Source of the DNA: Oscillospiraceae bacterium | GTDB taxonomy: Bacteria; Bacillota; Clostridia; Oscillospirales; CAG-272 | Direction of reading: 5' to 3' | Assembly: GCA_015063485.1 (NCBI GenBank) | Contig: SVUA01000001.1 | Location: 124,001 to 188,000 of the forward strand | Length of the DNA stretch: 64,000 nucleotides | In this document: in pieces, positions 17,530 through 26,063 of the stretch | Numbering within the stretch: position 1 is the stretch's first letter | How the letters are laid out: every line of letters starts with the position of its first letter | The notes under the pieces: model-generated | What the model was told of the DNA's origin: nothing | Databases searched by the model: none | Seen by the model: the letters and a program-made list of their open reading frames with translations, nothing else | Made by a program: the position numbers and the translations under genes

Positions 17530-19671
17530 ATGTTTCTTGAAGAGAGAGAAGTAACACCGTTGCCTTATTTTACACCTAAAAAGTGGCAGACCTTGTTGCT
17601 TCGAAATTATGGAATCGTGTCTGCAAAAAGGATAGCGTCTGTTCTTCGGACTGACGAGGAGACCGTTGAAAGAGAAGCGGAGCGCCTTGGGATAAGCGAG
17701 ATAGTCTACGACCCAAAATGGAAAAAATACGGTTACATAAATATAATAAAGAACAACTGGCATCTCGTTCCGTATTCACAGCTTATGGAGCTTTTGGATA
17801 TGACCGCGGAGGAGCTTGACTATTGCTTGAAAGAGGACGATTTTCTCGGCGTTAAGTTGGGAAAATTTAAATCAAAGCTTGAAACCGTGGTGTACGAGCC
17901 ATTGACCGAATCGGAAATAGCGGAGACGGAGAGGATAGCGAAGCTCATAAGATCCGAATTTTTAAGCGATTACGCAAAACCGTTTGATTTTTACGGCTAT
18001 GCAAGAATGGACGGAAGCTCTTCCCAAAATAATAAAGGTGACTTTGACAATATAGTTTACAGCTATTCGATGCTTTACGGCGACACTTTGCTTGACGGAA
18101 ATGAGATAGTTTCAGATGAACAGCTTGCCGCTCTTAAAGCCGTTGGAGTAAACGGACTTTGGATACAGGGAGTGTTGTCAAAGCTCTCTCTTTATCCGTT
18201 TGTCGAGGGTCTTGATGAGGGCTATGAGATAAGACGGGAGAATTTGAAAAAGCTTATAGACAAATGCGCGGGATACGGAATAGGTATTTACTTATATTTG
18301 AATGAACCGAGAGGTGTTTCCGCGGAGCAGCTTACACCGATGACAGAAGCGATAAAAGGAACGTTTGATGATTGCACGTGGAGTCTCTGTACCGAAACAC
18401 AGCCTGTCAAGGACTATCTCTACGAAGCTGTAAAGGATCTTGTCACGGCTGTTCCCACGCTTAAGGGTATTATCACTATTACAATGTCGGAGAACATGAC
18501 CAACTGTCATAGTCGTGGAAATAATATATGTCCGTTCTGCAAGGATAAAAAACATCAGGACGTAGTGCCATGGGTGAACAATATCATTCAGAAAGCAATA
18601 GACGATGCGGGCGCAAAAACTCGGTTGCTGGCTAACCTTTGGGGCTGGGATAAGGGACACGGCTGGAGCATGGAGGATATCTTTGAGGGTATCGATCGCA
18701 TGGACAGAAAGATAGAGATACTTCCGATAAGCGAGAGAGGAACGGTACTTGCAAACGGAAAGCCGTATGCTGTGAACGAATATTCGATAAGCCGAGTCGG
18801 TCCGTGCGAGGAGTCTAAAAAGATTATCGAGTACGCAAAGATGCGCGGGCGTAAAGCTATGGCAAAGGTGCAGATAAATAATACATGGGAAATGGCGGTA
18901 GTGCCATATATCCCCGTGTTTGATCTTGTTATTGAGCATATGGAAAATCTTAAAAGGCTTGGAGTCGACGGGATCATGGCATCGTGGACGCTTGGCGGAT
19001 ATCCAACGGTATCGCTTGACCTTGCGCAGAAGGTCTTTTCAAATGATTTCGATTACGGTGTTTGGTTATGCGAGCATTTCGGAGACAGAGCAAAGGACGT
19101 AATGGAGGCTTCGGAGCACTTCTCCGCGGGCTTTAGACATTATCCTTTCTCGGTAGGAACTATTTACAGAGGAGTACATGAGCTTGGACCTTCCAATCTT
19201 ATGTATGAGAGCGCAACAGGCTACAAGGCAACGATGGTCACGTTTGCTTTCGATGATTATAATACATGGCGCGGAAGAGCCGCTGAAACCAACGAGGGAT
19301 TTTTAAGCTTGCTTGACAGCCTTATTGGCGAATGGGAAAAAGGTCTTTTGCTTCTTGCGGGGCTTGATGGCAACGATAAGTTTAAAGAGTTTTGCGGATT
19401 TGCGAATGTCGTATACGTCAATATAAAGAGCATGGCAGTTCAAATGAGATACAATATTGCAAGAGATGAGGGAAGGATCGCAGACGCGCGAGAGCACCTA
19501 TCAGAAGAAAAGGAGCTTGCAAGAAAGCTTTATGCGCTTGCTTCACAGGATTCCCGAATCGGATATGAAGCGAGCAATCACTATTATTTTACTCAAAATA
19601 ACTTCCTTGAGAAATTTGTAAATATCGATTTCATCGAAAGAGCGTTTGATAAAAAGATCAAAGGAGTATAA
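17530..19671 (+). CDS. Uncharacterised protein: N-terminal HTH-like region plus hexosaminidase/TIM-barrel-like domain
   Basis: 713 aa ORF with RBS ggaggtag; RNYGIVSAKRIASVLRTDEETVEREAERLG looks HTH-like; later GIGIYLYLNEPRGV, ITITMSENMTNCHSRGNNICPFCKDKKHQD, LLANLWGWDKGHGW look like a glycoside-hydrolase-type barrel. Confidence 0.6.
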   Translation: MFLEEREVTPLPYFTPKKWQTLLLRNYGIVSAKRIASVLRTDEETVEREAERLGISEIVYDPKWKKYGYINIIKNNWHLVPYSQLMELLDMTAEELDYCLKEDDFLGVKLGKFKSKLETVVYEPLTESEIAETERIAKLIRSEFLSDYAKPFDFYGYARMDGSSSQNNKGDFDNIVYSYSMLYGDTLLDGNEIVSDEQLAALKAVGVNGLWIQGVLSKLSLYPFVEGLDEGYEIRRENLKKLIDKCAGYGIGIYLYLNEPRGVSAEQLTPMTEAIKGTFDDCTWSLCTETQPVKDYLYEAVKDLVTAVPTLKGIITITMSENMTNCHSRGNNICPFCKDKKHQDVVPWVNNIIQKAIDDAGAKTRLLANLWGWDKGHGWSMEDIFEGIDRMDRKIEILPISERGTVLANGKPYAVNEYSISRVGPCEESKKIIEYAKMRGRKAMAKVQINNTWEMAVVPYIPVFDLVIEHMENLKRLGVDGIMASWTLGGYPTVSLDLAQKVFSNDFDYGVWLCEHFGDRAKDVMEASEHFSAGFRHYPFSVGTIYRGVHELGPSNLMYESATGYKATMVTFAFDDYNTWRGRAAETNEGFLSLLDSLIGEWEKGLLLLAGLDGNDKFKEFCGFANVVYVNIKSMAVQMRYNIARDEGRIADAREHLSEEKELARKLYALASQDSRIGYEASNHYYFTQNNFLEKFVNIDFIERAFDKKIKGV

Positions 19672-19675
19672 ATCC

Positions 19676-20404
19676 ATGGAATATAAAAAAAGCAAATATC
19701 AAGGCTTTGAAATGCTCGAGTTTGCGTTTGAGGGCAGAGAGTGTAAGCTCGTTATACCCAAAAATCCGCGAGAGGACAAAAAATGGTTTTACAAGACCGA
19801 ATATTTTACCGCGTTTCCGTCGTTTCAGATAGAGATGCTTAACAGAGGATATTACCTCGCTCATATGAAAAACATCACGCGCTGGTGTCCCGATGAGGAT
19901 ACAGACGCAAGACCGCGTTTTTGCGAGCTTCTCAAAAAGGAATTCGGACTTTCGGATACTTGTATGCCTATCGGCATGAGCTGCGGAGGAATGCAAGCGG
20001 TCTATTTCGCGGCAAAATATCCGCAGTACGTCAGCGCTATATATCTTGACGCGCCTGTGCTGAACCTTCTTAGCTGTCCTTGCGGCGTGGGGATCGCGGA
20101 GAATAAGCTTTACGAAGAGTTCCTCGGCGCGCGCGGTATAACGGCTTCAGACCTTATAAACTTCAGAAATCACCCGATAGACAACGTTTACAAGCTCATT
20201 GAAAATCGTATTCCCGTAGCTCTTATTTGCGGAGACAGTGACAGAGTAGTGCCGTACGTTGAGAACGGAAAAGCTCTCTCGGAGATGTATAAAAAAACAG
20301 ATATTCCATTCCTTGAAATAATTAAAGAGGGTTGCGACCACCACCCGCACGGAATTGACGATAACACTCCTCTCATAGAATTTGCGGAAAAATATTATAA
20401 ATAA
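19676..20404 (+). CDS. Alpha/beta hydrolase (esterase-like)
   Basis: GMSCGGMQAVYFA nucleophile elbow, ICGDSDRVVPY, catalytic His in GCDHHPHG. Confidence 0.8.
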   Translation: MEYKKSKYQGFEMLEFAFEGRECKLVIPKNPREDKKWFYKTEYFTAFPSFQIEMLNRGYYLAHMKNITRWCPDEDTDARPRFCELLKKEFGLSDTCMPIGMSCGGMQAVYFAAKYPQYVSAIYLDAPVLNLLSCPCGVGIAENKLYEEFLGARGITASDLINFRNHPIDNVYKLIENRIPVALICGDSDRVVPYVENGKALSEMYKKTDIPFLEIIKEGCDHHPHGIDDNTPLIEFAEKYYK

Positions 20405-20551
20405 CGACAAACGCTCTTACAAAAAGCTATTTTTTGCAAGACCGTTTTGATTGTTTTTACGAGCGTATTTAAATATTATATTTTAATAATTGATTTTTGT
20501 TTTTAACTATGGTATAATAAAAACTGAGTAAGCAGAAATGGGGGATCAGAA

Positions 20552-22534
20552 ATGAGCTTGAAGATATTTGAATACGATCCGTATCTTTTGCCGTTTGCGT
20601 CTGATATAGAGCAACGCGTAAAGAATTTTGAAAATAAAAAACGAGAGCTTGTGGGTGAGAAAGGCAGTCTTTTGGATTTTGCCAACGGTCACGAATATTT
20701 CGGCTTCCATAGAACGAATGACGGCTGGGTCTATCGCGAGTGGGCACCCGCGGCGGACGAGCTTTGGCTCATGGGTGATATGAATGGCTGGAACAGAAGC
20801 TCTTTGCCCTTGACTCCTATCGGAAACGGAGTTTTTGAGATATTTTTGTCGGGAACGGACGCCCTTTGGGACGGCTGTTACGTTAAAACTCTCGTGAGAA
20901 ACGGTGACAAAATATTTGAGAGAACTCCTCTTTATATACGCCGTGTGCTTCAAGATCCCGACAATTACACTTGGTGTGGCGTTATAGTGGACGAGCCCGA
21001 ATATAAGTGGAGAAAAAAGAAATTTACACCGAAAAAAGATCTCCTTATTTATGAATGTCATATAGGAATGGCACAGGAAAAAGAGGGGATAGGAACGTAC
21101 CGCGAGTTTTGCGAGAACGTATTGCCGCGCGTACGTGACCTCGGATATACCGCAATACAGATAATGGCGATAATGGAGCATCCGTATTACGCGTCGTTTG
21201 GCTATCAAGTGTCGTCTTTCTTTGCTCCTTGCTCACGATACGGAACGCCGAACGAATTAAAGGCTCTTATCGATAAGGCTCATTCGATGGGGTTAGCCGT
21301 TTTGCTTGACGTTGTTCATTCTCACGCAGTAAAGAACACGGCAGAGGGCATCAATGAATTTGACGGAACTGTGTGTCAGTTTTTCCACGAAGGACCGAGG
21401 GGCGATCACTCGGCGTGGGGGACAAAGCTCTTTAATTATAACAAAAACGAAGTGATTCATTTTCTGCTCTCGAATCTCAAATATTGGCTTTGCGAATTTC
21501 ACTTCGACGGCTTCCGATTTGACGGAGTTACGTCTATGATATATCACGACCACGGGCTTGGTACGTCGTTTGGAGATTATTCTAAATATTTTTCACTCAA
21601 TACGGATACCGAGGCGGTGACCTATCTCCAACTTGCCAATGCGCTTATCAAAGAGGTAAAGCCTGATGCGGTAACGGTCGCGGAGGATATGTCGGCAATG
21701 CCCGGAATGTGTCTGCCTATCGAGGAGGGCGGCATCGGATTTGATTACCGTCTTGCCATGGGAATTCCCGATATGTGGATAAAGATACTAAAGAATCAAA
21801 GCGACGAACAGTGGGACATGTGGCAGATATGGCATGAGCTTACGAGCCGCCGTCCCGCAGAAAAGTATATCGGATACGTTGAGTCGCACGACCAAGCGCT
21901 CGTTGGCGATAAAACAGTGATATTCAGGCTTTGCGACAGTAATATGTATACCTCAATGACAAAGCTTGTCAGCGACCCTGTGATAGATAGAGGAATAGCC
22001 TTGCACAAGCTTATACGCTTCGCTACGCTTACACTTGGCGGAGAGGGATATCTCAATTTCATGGGCAACGAGTTCGGTCACCCAGAGTGGATAGATTTTC
22101 CTCGCGAGGGCAACGGTTGGAGCTATTTTTATTGCCGCAGACAGTGGCATCTTGCCGATGATCCTCTCTTGAGATACGGCGACTTAAATGAGTTCGACCG
22201 AGAAATGATCGGCTTTGCGAAGAATAGCCGAATATTCAGGAAATATCCCAAGTGTCTGTTTATTGACGCAAATGCTCAAGTTCTCGTTTATGAGAGGGCG
22301 GGTAAGGTGTTTGCCATCAATTTCAACCCGAGCAATTCGTACGAGGGATATTATGTAGAGGTTAAGGGAAGGGGAGACTACCGAGTGGTCCTTTCGACCG
22401 ACGAGGCGCGTTTCGGCGGATATGACAGAATTTCGAAAGAATACGTTTATAAAGCCGAAAGGCAACCCGACGGAAAATATCGAATTCGCGTTTATCTTCC
22501 CGCAAGAACGGCGCTTTGCGTAGGTAAGGCTTGA
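20552..22534 (+). CDS. 1,4-alpha-glucan branching enzyme-like GH13 protein
   Basis: GWVYREWAPAADELWLMGDMNGW, DVVHSHAVKN, GFRFDGVTSMIYHDHG, VAEDMSAMPG, GYVESHDQAL, NEFGHPEWIDFPREGN. Confidence 0.92.
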   Translation: MSLKIFEYDPYLLPFASDIEQRVKNFENKKRELVGEKGSLLDFANGHEYFGFHRTNDGWVYREWAPAADELWLMGDMNGWNRSSLPLTPIGNGVFEIFLSGTDALWDGCYVKTLVRNGDKIFERTPLYIRRVLQDPDNYTWCGVIVDEPEYKWRKKKFTPKKDLLIYECHIGMAQEKEGIGTYREFCENVLPRVRDLGYTAIQIMAIMEHPYYASFGYQVSSFFAPCSRYGTPNELKALIDKAHSMGLAVLLDVVHSHAVKNTAEGINEFDGTVCQFFHEGPRGDHSAWGTKLFNYNKNEVIHFLLSNLKYWLCEFHFDGFRFDGVTSMIYHDHGLGTSFGDYSKYFSLNTDTEAVTYLQLANALIKEVKPDAVTVAEDMSAMPGMCLPIEEGGIGFDYRLAMGIPDMWIKILKNQSDEQWDMWQIWHELTSRRPAEKYIGYVESHDQALVGDKTVIFRLCDSNMYTSMTKLVSDPVIDRGIALHKLIRFATLTLGGEGYLNFMGNEFGHPEWIDFPREGNGWSYFYCRRQWHLADDPLLRYGDLNEFDREMIGFAKNSRIFRKYPKCLFIDANAQVLVYERAGKVFAINFNPSNSYEGYYVEVKGRGDYRVVLSTDEARFGGYDRISKEYVYKAERQPDGKYRIRVYLPARTALCVGKA

Positions 22535-22673
22535 AATCTCAAAGAATTTATAGGCAAATAAAAATATAATTATTGATATTTTTATTGCAATTAACAAAAA
22601 ATTATGTTATAATGTGCTTTGTTGCCTTAATTGGCAGCAAAGCACATTTTTAGATTTTTATGAAAGGGAAAAA

Positions 22674-23375
22674 ATGCGTAACTTTCCGACAAAAAAGGAG
22701 ATAAAGCAGGCGTTCGTCGCGACGATACCTGTGTTTACGGGATACATATTTCTCGGCATGGGCTTTGGAATGATGCTCTATTCAAAGGGCTTTGGAGCGA
22801 TATGGGCGTTTTTTATGAGCCTTACGATATTTGCAGGGTCGCTCGAATACGCGGCGGTCGACCTTCTTGCAAGCAGTGCGACGGTCATTACCACGGCAGT
22901 CGTATCCTTGGCGCTCAACGCGCGCCACGTTTTTTATGGAATATCTTTGATAGACAAATATAAAAACGTTAAGAAAAAGCCTTTTCTTATATTCGGACTT
23001 ACGGACGAGACTTATTCTCTCGTTTGCAACGACGTAGCTCTTGAAAAGGTGGAGAATAAGGAAAATTATTATTTTCTCGTTACTCTGTTTGACCACGTAT
23101 ATTGGATAACGGGAAGCGTTCTCGGCGCACTTGTCGGCGCAATATTGCCCTTCAGTACCGAGGGAATAGATTTCGTTCTTACAGCACTCTTCCTTACCGT
23201 GTTTGTAGAGCAGTGGTTAAGCACGAAAAATCATCTGTCCGCAATTTCGGGCGTCGTTGCGTCGGTCGTCGCGCTTCTTATCTTCGGCGCGGATAATTTC
23301 CTTATCCCCGCTATGATACTTATAGCCCTTGCCCTTACACTTCTCAGAAAAAAGGAGGGCATAATGAATGAATGA
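22674..23375 (+). CDS. azlC: AzlC-family branched-chain amino acid exporter subunit
   Basis: FTGYIFLGMGFGMMLYSKG, SLTIFAGSLEYAAVDLL, LNARHVFYG. Confidence 0.9.
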   Translation: MRNFPTKKEIKQAFVATIPVFTGYIFLGMGFGMMLYSKGFGAIWAFFMSLTIFAGSLEYAAVDLLASSATVITTAVVSLALNARHVFYGISLIDKYKNVKKKPFLIFGLTDETYSLVCNDVALEKVENKENYYFLVTLFDHVYWITGSVLGALVGAILPFSTEGIDFVLTALFLTVFVEQWLSTKNHLSAISGVVASVVALLIFGADNFLIPAMILIALALTLLRKKEGIMNE

Positions 23376-23697
23376 TCCTACGGTCCACGCTATTGTCCTT
23401 ATCGCCGTTATGGCGGTGGTGACCTTTGCGCTCCGCGCGTTGCCTTTTCTTGTTTTCGGCAAGAGAGAAACGCCGAAATTTATCACATATCTTGGCAAGG
23501 TCTTGCCATATGCCATGATGGGAATGCTCGTCGTATTTTGCTTTAAGGGCGTTAAAGTAACGCAGTTCCCTTACGGTCTGCCCGAACTTATCGCGGGAGC
23601 GATAACCGTCTTGCTCCACGTTTGGAGAAGAAATACTCTTATAAGTATCCTTTTCGGTACGGTGTCGTATATGCTACTTGTGCAGCTTGTATTTTAA
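23368..23697 (+). CDS. azlD: AzlD-family branched-chain amino acid transporter subunit
   Basis: Small membrane protein overlapping azlC: FALRALPFLVFGKRETPKFITYLGKVLPYAMMGMLVVF. Confidence 0.9.
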   Translation: MNDPTVHAIVLIAVMAVVTFALRALPFLVFGKRETPKFITYLGKVLPYAMMGMLVVFCFKGVKVTQFPYGLPELIAGAITVLLHVWRRNTLISILFGTVSYMLLVQLVF

Positions 23698-23703
23698 TAC
23701 AAA

Positions 23704-23740
23704 GAGGAGTCAGCTCGTCAAAACGGGCTAACTCCTTTTT
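23704..23740. terminator. Rho-independent terminator after azlD
   Basis: gagtcagctcgt-caaa-acgggctaactcc followed by ttttt. Confidence 0.75.
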
Positions 23741-23782
23741 GCTTTTGTAAAATATAAGCGGCGTGTCGGATATATTTTTAAA

Positions 23783-24388
23783 TTATTTATTGAAGATATC
23801 GGATTTTATCTTTGAAAATTCCTCTTCGGTAATTACCTGCTGATCAACAAGCTTTTTCCATTTTTTGAGGTCATCGATAGAATTCGTCTTTGCCGCGTTG
23901 TTTTCAAGTATCTTTTCCTTGAGCTCGGAAAACTCTTCTTCGGTAAGGACCTTTTCCTGTTGCATTTCTTTGTAACGCATCAGCTCGTCAAGGAGATTTT
24001 TATTATAATTTTCTGAGGGCTTTGTGCTTCCGTTCTTAACGAATCCGAAGAAAGCAAGGAGTTTTACAACGAAGTAAATGATCGCGCCAACTGCCATTAC
24101 GATAAATCCGATGTAGTAAACGAGGAAGCCTATGTTGTCATACGTTGAATTCAATACTAATGCCTTTAAGCTATCAATGATAAGCAATATTGATAACGTA
24201 TATCCAATATTCTTAATGATAGAATTGGAAGCGAATATAAAGGTTACTGCCAAAAGAGCTGCGATATTGCTTACTGTAGTAGCAGACATGAGAACAGGGG
24301 GATAACCGAGAAGTACCGCAAGACAAGCGCCAACTACTGCGACAATGAATCCTAGGATGATCAATATTTTGTTTAATTCTTTTTTCAT
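23783..24388 (-). CDS. Membrane protein with SHOCT-like C-terminal domains
   Basis: TM segments at N-term; two short repeats of VLTEEEFSELKEKILEN / VITEEEFSKIKSDIF. Confidence 0.75.
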   Translation of the reverse strand: MKKELNKILIILGFIVAVVGACLAVLLGYPPVLMSATTVSNIAALLAVTFIFASNSIIKNIGYTLSILLIIDSLKALVLNSTYDNIGFLVYYIGFIVMAVGAIIYFVVKLLAFFGFVKNGSTKPSENYNKNLLDELMRYKEMQQEKVLTEEEFSELKEKILENNAAKTNSIDDLKKWKKLVDQQVITEEEFSKIKSDIFNK

Positions 24389-24527
24389 GATAATGTCTCC
24401 CTTTGTAGAATTTTGTTTTTTTTAGACGAGCCGCTTTATTTTATTATAGTACAAATATTTACTAAAGTCAATAGTAAATTTATTTACTTGATATAATATT
24501 TTTAAGATGTTATATCGAGGTGAAGCT

Positions 24528-24734
24528 ATGTATTACGGATACGTTAAACGCATACGCGATCTCAGAGAGGATCACGATAAGACGCAACAAGAAATAGCGG
24601 ATATATTTGGAACGTCACAAACTATGTACGCGCGATATGAAAGAGGGGCAAATGAGCTGCCAATAAGACATCTGTTGGTTCTTTGCGATTATTATAAGGT
24701 CAGCGCGGATTATATTCTCGGAAGAGAGGAATAG
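24528..24734 (+). CDS. XRE-family HTH regulator
   Basis: RIRDLREDHDKTQQEIADIFGTSQTMYARYERGANELPIRHLLVLCDYYKVSADYILG. Confidence 0.88.
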   Translation: MYYGYVKRIRDLREDHDKTQQEIADIFGTSQTMYARYERGANELPIRHLLVLCDYYKVSADYILGREE

Positions 24735-24742
24735 AAAATAAA

Positions 24743-24772
24743 AAAAGAAGCAGGGCTCGCTCTGCTTCTTTT
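24743..24772. terminator. Terminator hairpin
   Basis: aaaagaagcag ... ctgcttctttt inverted repeat. Confidence 0.7.
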
Positions 24773-24838
24773 GGGAAGATAGAACCTCGGCAGAGTTTTG
24801 ATAGATTGTCGGGGGTTGTTCTTTGTTTTGAAGATTGT

Positions 24839-25018
24839 TTAATTCTCATCTTCAAGAAGAATAGTTCCGTGTTCCTTTTCATATTCTTCTACGCAAGCTT
24901 GAGCTAAAAATTCCAATTGAGCATTTAATGACCGTTTGTTTTGCTTTGCAACAATGGCTATTTTACTAAGCAATTCAGGCTCAAAACGTATTCCTGTTTG
25001 TATTTTCAATGTGGGCAT
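24839..25018 (-). CDS. Small Arc/ribbon-helix-helix-like DNA-binding protein
   Basis: MPTLKIQTGIRFEPELLSKIAIVAKQNKRSLNAQLEFLAQACVEEYE. Confidence 0.65.
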   Translation of the reverse strand: MPTLKIQTGIRFEPELLSKIAIVAKQNKRSLNAQLEFLAQACVEEYEKEHGTILLEDEN

Positions 25019-25128
25019 ACTAACACCTCGCAAACATAATGATAATATTATAATAATATTTTATCAATTTTTCTATTGGTTTTCTATCCACAAAGTGTTA
25101 TCATATTGTTATCAAGAGGAGGCTTTAT

Positions 25129-25362
25129 ATGGAAAAAGATAATTATATAGAAAATTTTAGCAAAAACATGAAAGCTATAAGAACGAAAAATAATATTTCC
25201 AAAAAGGAGATGGCTAAAATATTAGTAATAGGGATAGGAAGTCTTTTAAAAATTGAAAACGAAATACTTCCGCCAAAATTAGAAGCGAATATTTTAATAA
25301 AAATATATAACAAATTCGAAATTTTACCTTCAGAACTTTTTTCAAAAGAATCATTCGATTAA
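25129..25362 (+). CDS. Small HTH (XRE-like) protein
   Basis: FSKNMKAIRTKNNISKKEMAKILVIGIGSLLKIENEILPPKLEANILIKIYNKFEILPSELF. Confidence 0.7.
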   Translation: MEKDNYIENFSKNMKAIRTKNNISKKEMAKILVIGIGSLLKIENEILPPKLEANILIKIYNKFEILPSELFSKESFD

Positions 25363-25370
25363 AAAATATT

Positions 25371-25394
25371 ATGACTTCCTTTAAAGGAAGTCAT
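25371..25394. terminator. Bidirectional terminator palindrome
   Basis: atgacttccttt/aaaggaagtcat perfect palindrome followed by a-tract. Confidence 0.7.
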
Positions 25395-25403
25395 AAAAAA
25401 CAT

Positions 25404-26048
25404 TTAAAACATATTCACAAGGTCTGAAAATTTATGTAATTTTACCTTTCCGAGAGGACAGTCTACGGCACTTGCGTAAGCGACCGATAGCATACCGCCG
25501 CGGTTTGCCGCCTCAAGTCCTGCCTCGGCGTCCTCAATAACGGCGCAATTTTCGGGAGCTGTTCCGATAAGAGCCGCCGCCTTGAGAAATACCTCGGGGT
25601 CGGGCTTCGAGTTCTTTATGTCGTTGCCGTCGGCTATTGCGTCAAATGCGTCGGTAAGCTCTGTTTGAGAAAGAATAAATCTCGTGTTCTTGCTCGACGA
25701 GCCGACGGCAAGGGGATATCCCTTTTTGCGAAGTTCGGCAAGCGTTTCTCTTACCTCGTCCGCAACGTCTGCGGGGGTAAGGGTTTTCAGATACTCACGG
25801 TAGCAGTCGTTCTTTTCGGTCGCGAGTGCTATCTTTTCTTCCTCCGAAAGAGTAAGCGGCTTTTCGCTGAGGCTCAAAACTATCTCAAGGCTCTCCATGC
25901 GTGAAACTCCGCGCAATCTTTCGTTGTCCTTTTCGGTAAAGGTAATGCCCATTCTGTCGGCAAGCTTTTTCCAAGCGAGAAAATGGAAGCGGTCGGTCGA
26001 CAGCAGAACGCCGTCAAGGTCAAAAATAATACCTTTGATATTGCTCAT
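25404..26048 (-). CDS. pgmB: Beta-phosphoglucomutase-like HAD phosphatase
   Basis: IFDLDGVLLSTDRFHFLAWKKLADRMGI, LAVGSSSKNTRFIL, KPDPEVFLKAA, CAVIEDAEAGLEAA. Confidence 0.9.
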   Translation of the reverse strand: MSNIKGIIFDLDGVLLSTDRFHFLAWKKLADRMGITFTEKDNERLRGVSRMESLEIVLSLSEKPLTLSEEEKIALATEKNDCYREYLKTLTPADVADEVRETLAELRKKGYPLAVGSSSKNTRFILSQTELTDAFDAIADGNDIKNSKPDPEVFLKAAALIGTAPENCAVIEDAEAGLEAANRGGMLSVAYASAVDCPLGKVKLHKFSDLVNMF

Positions 26049-26063
26049 TTTTATGTCTCCTTA

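Noticed and set aside
24839-25362. Toxin-antitoxin module
   Set aside because: RHH-like and HTH genes are divergent in orientation and neither has an adjacent toxin-like gene.
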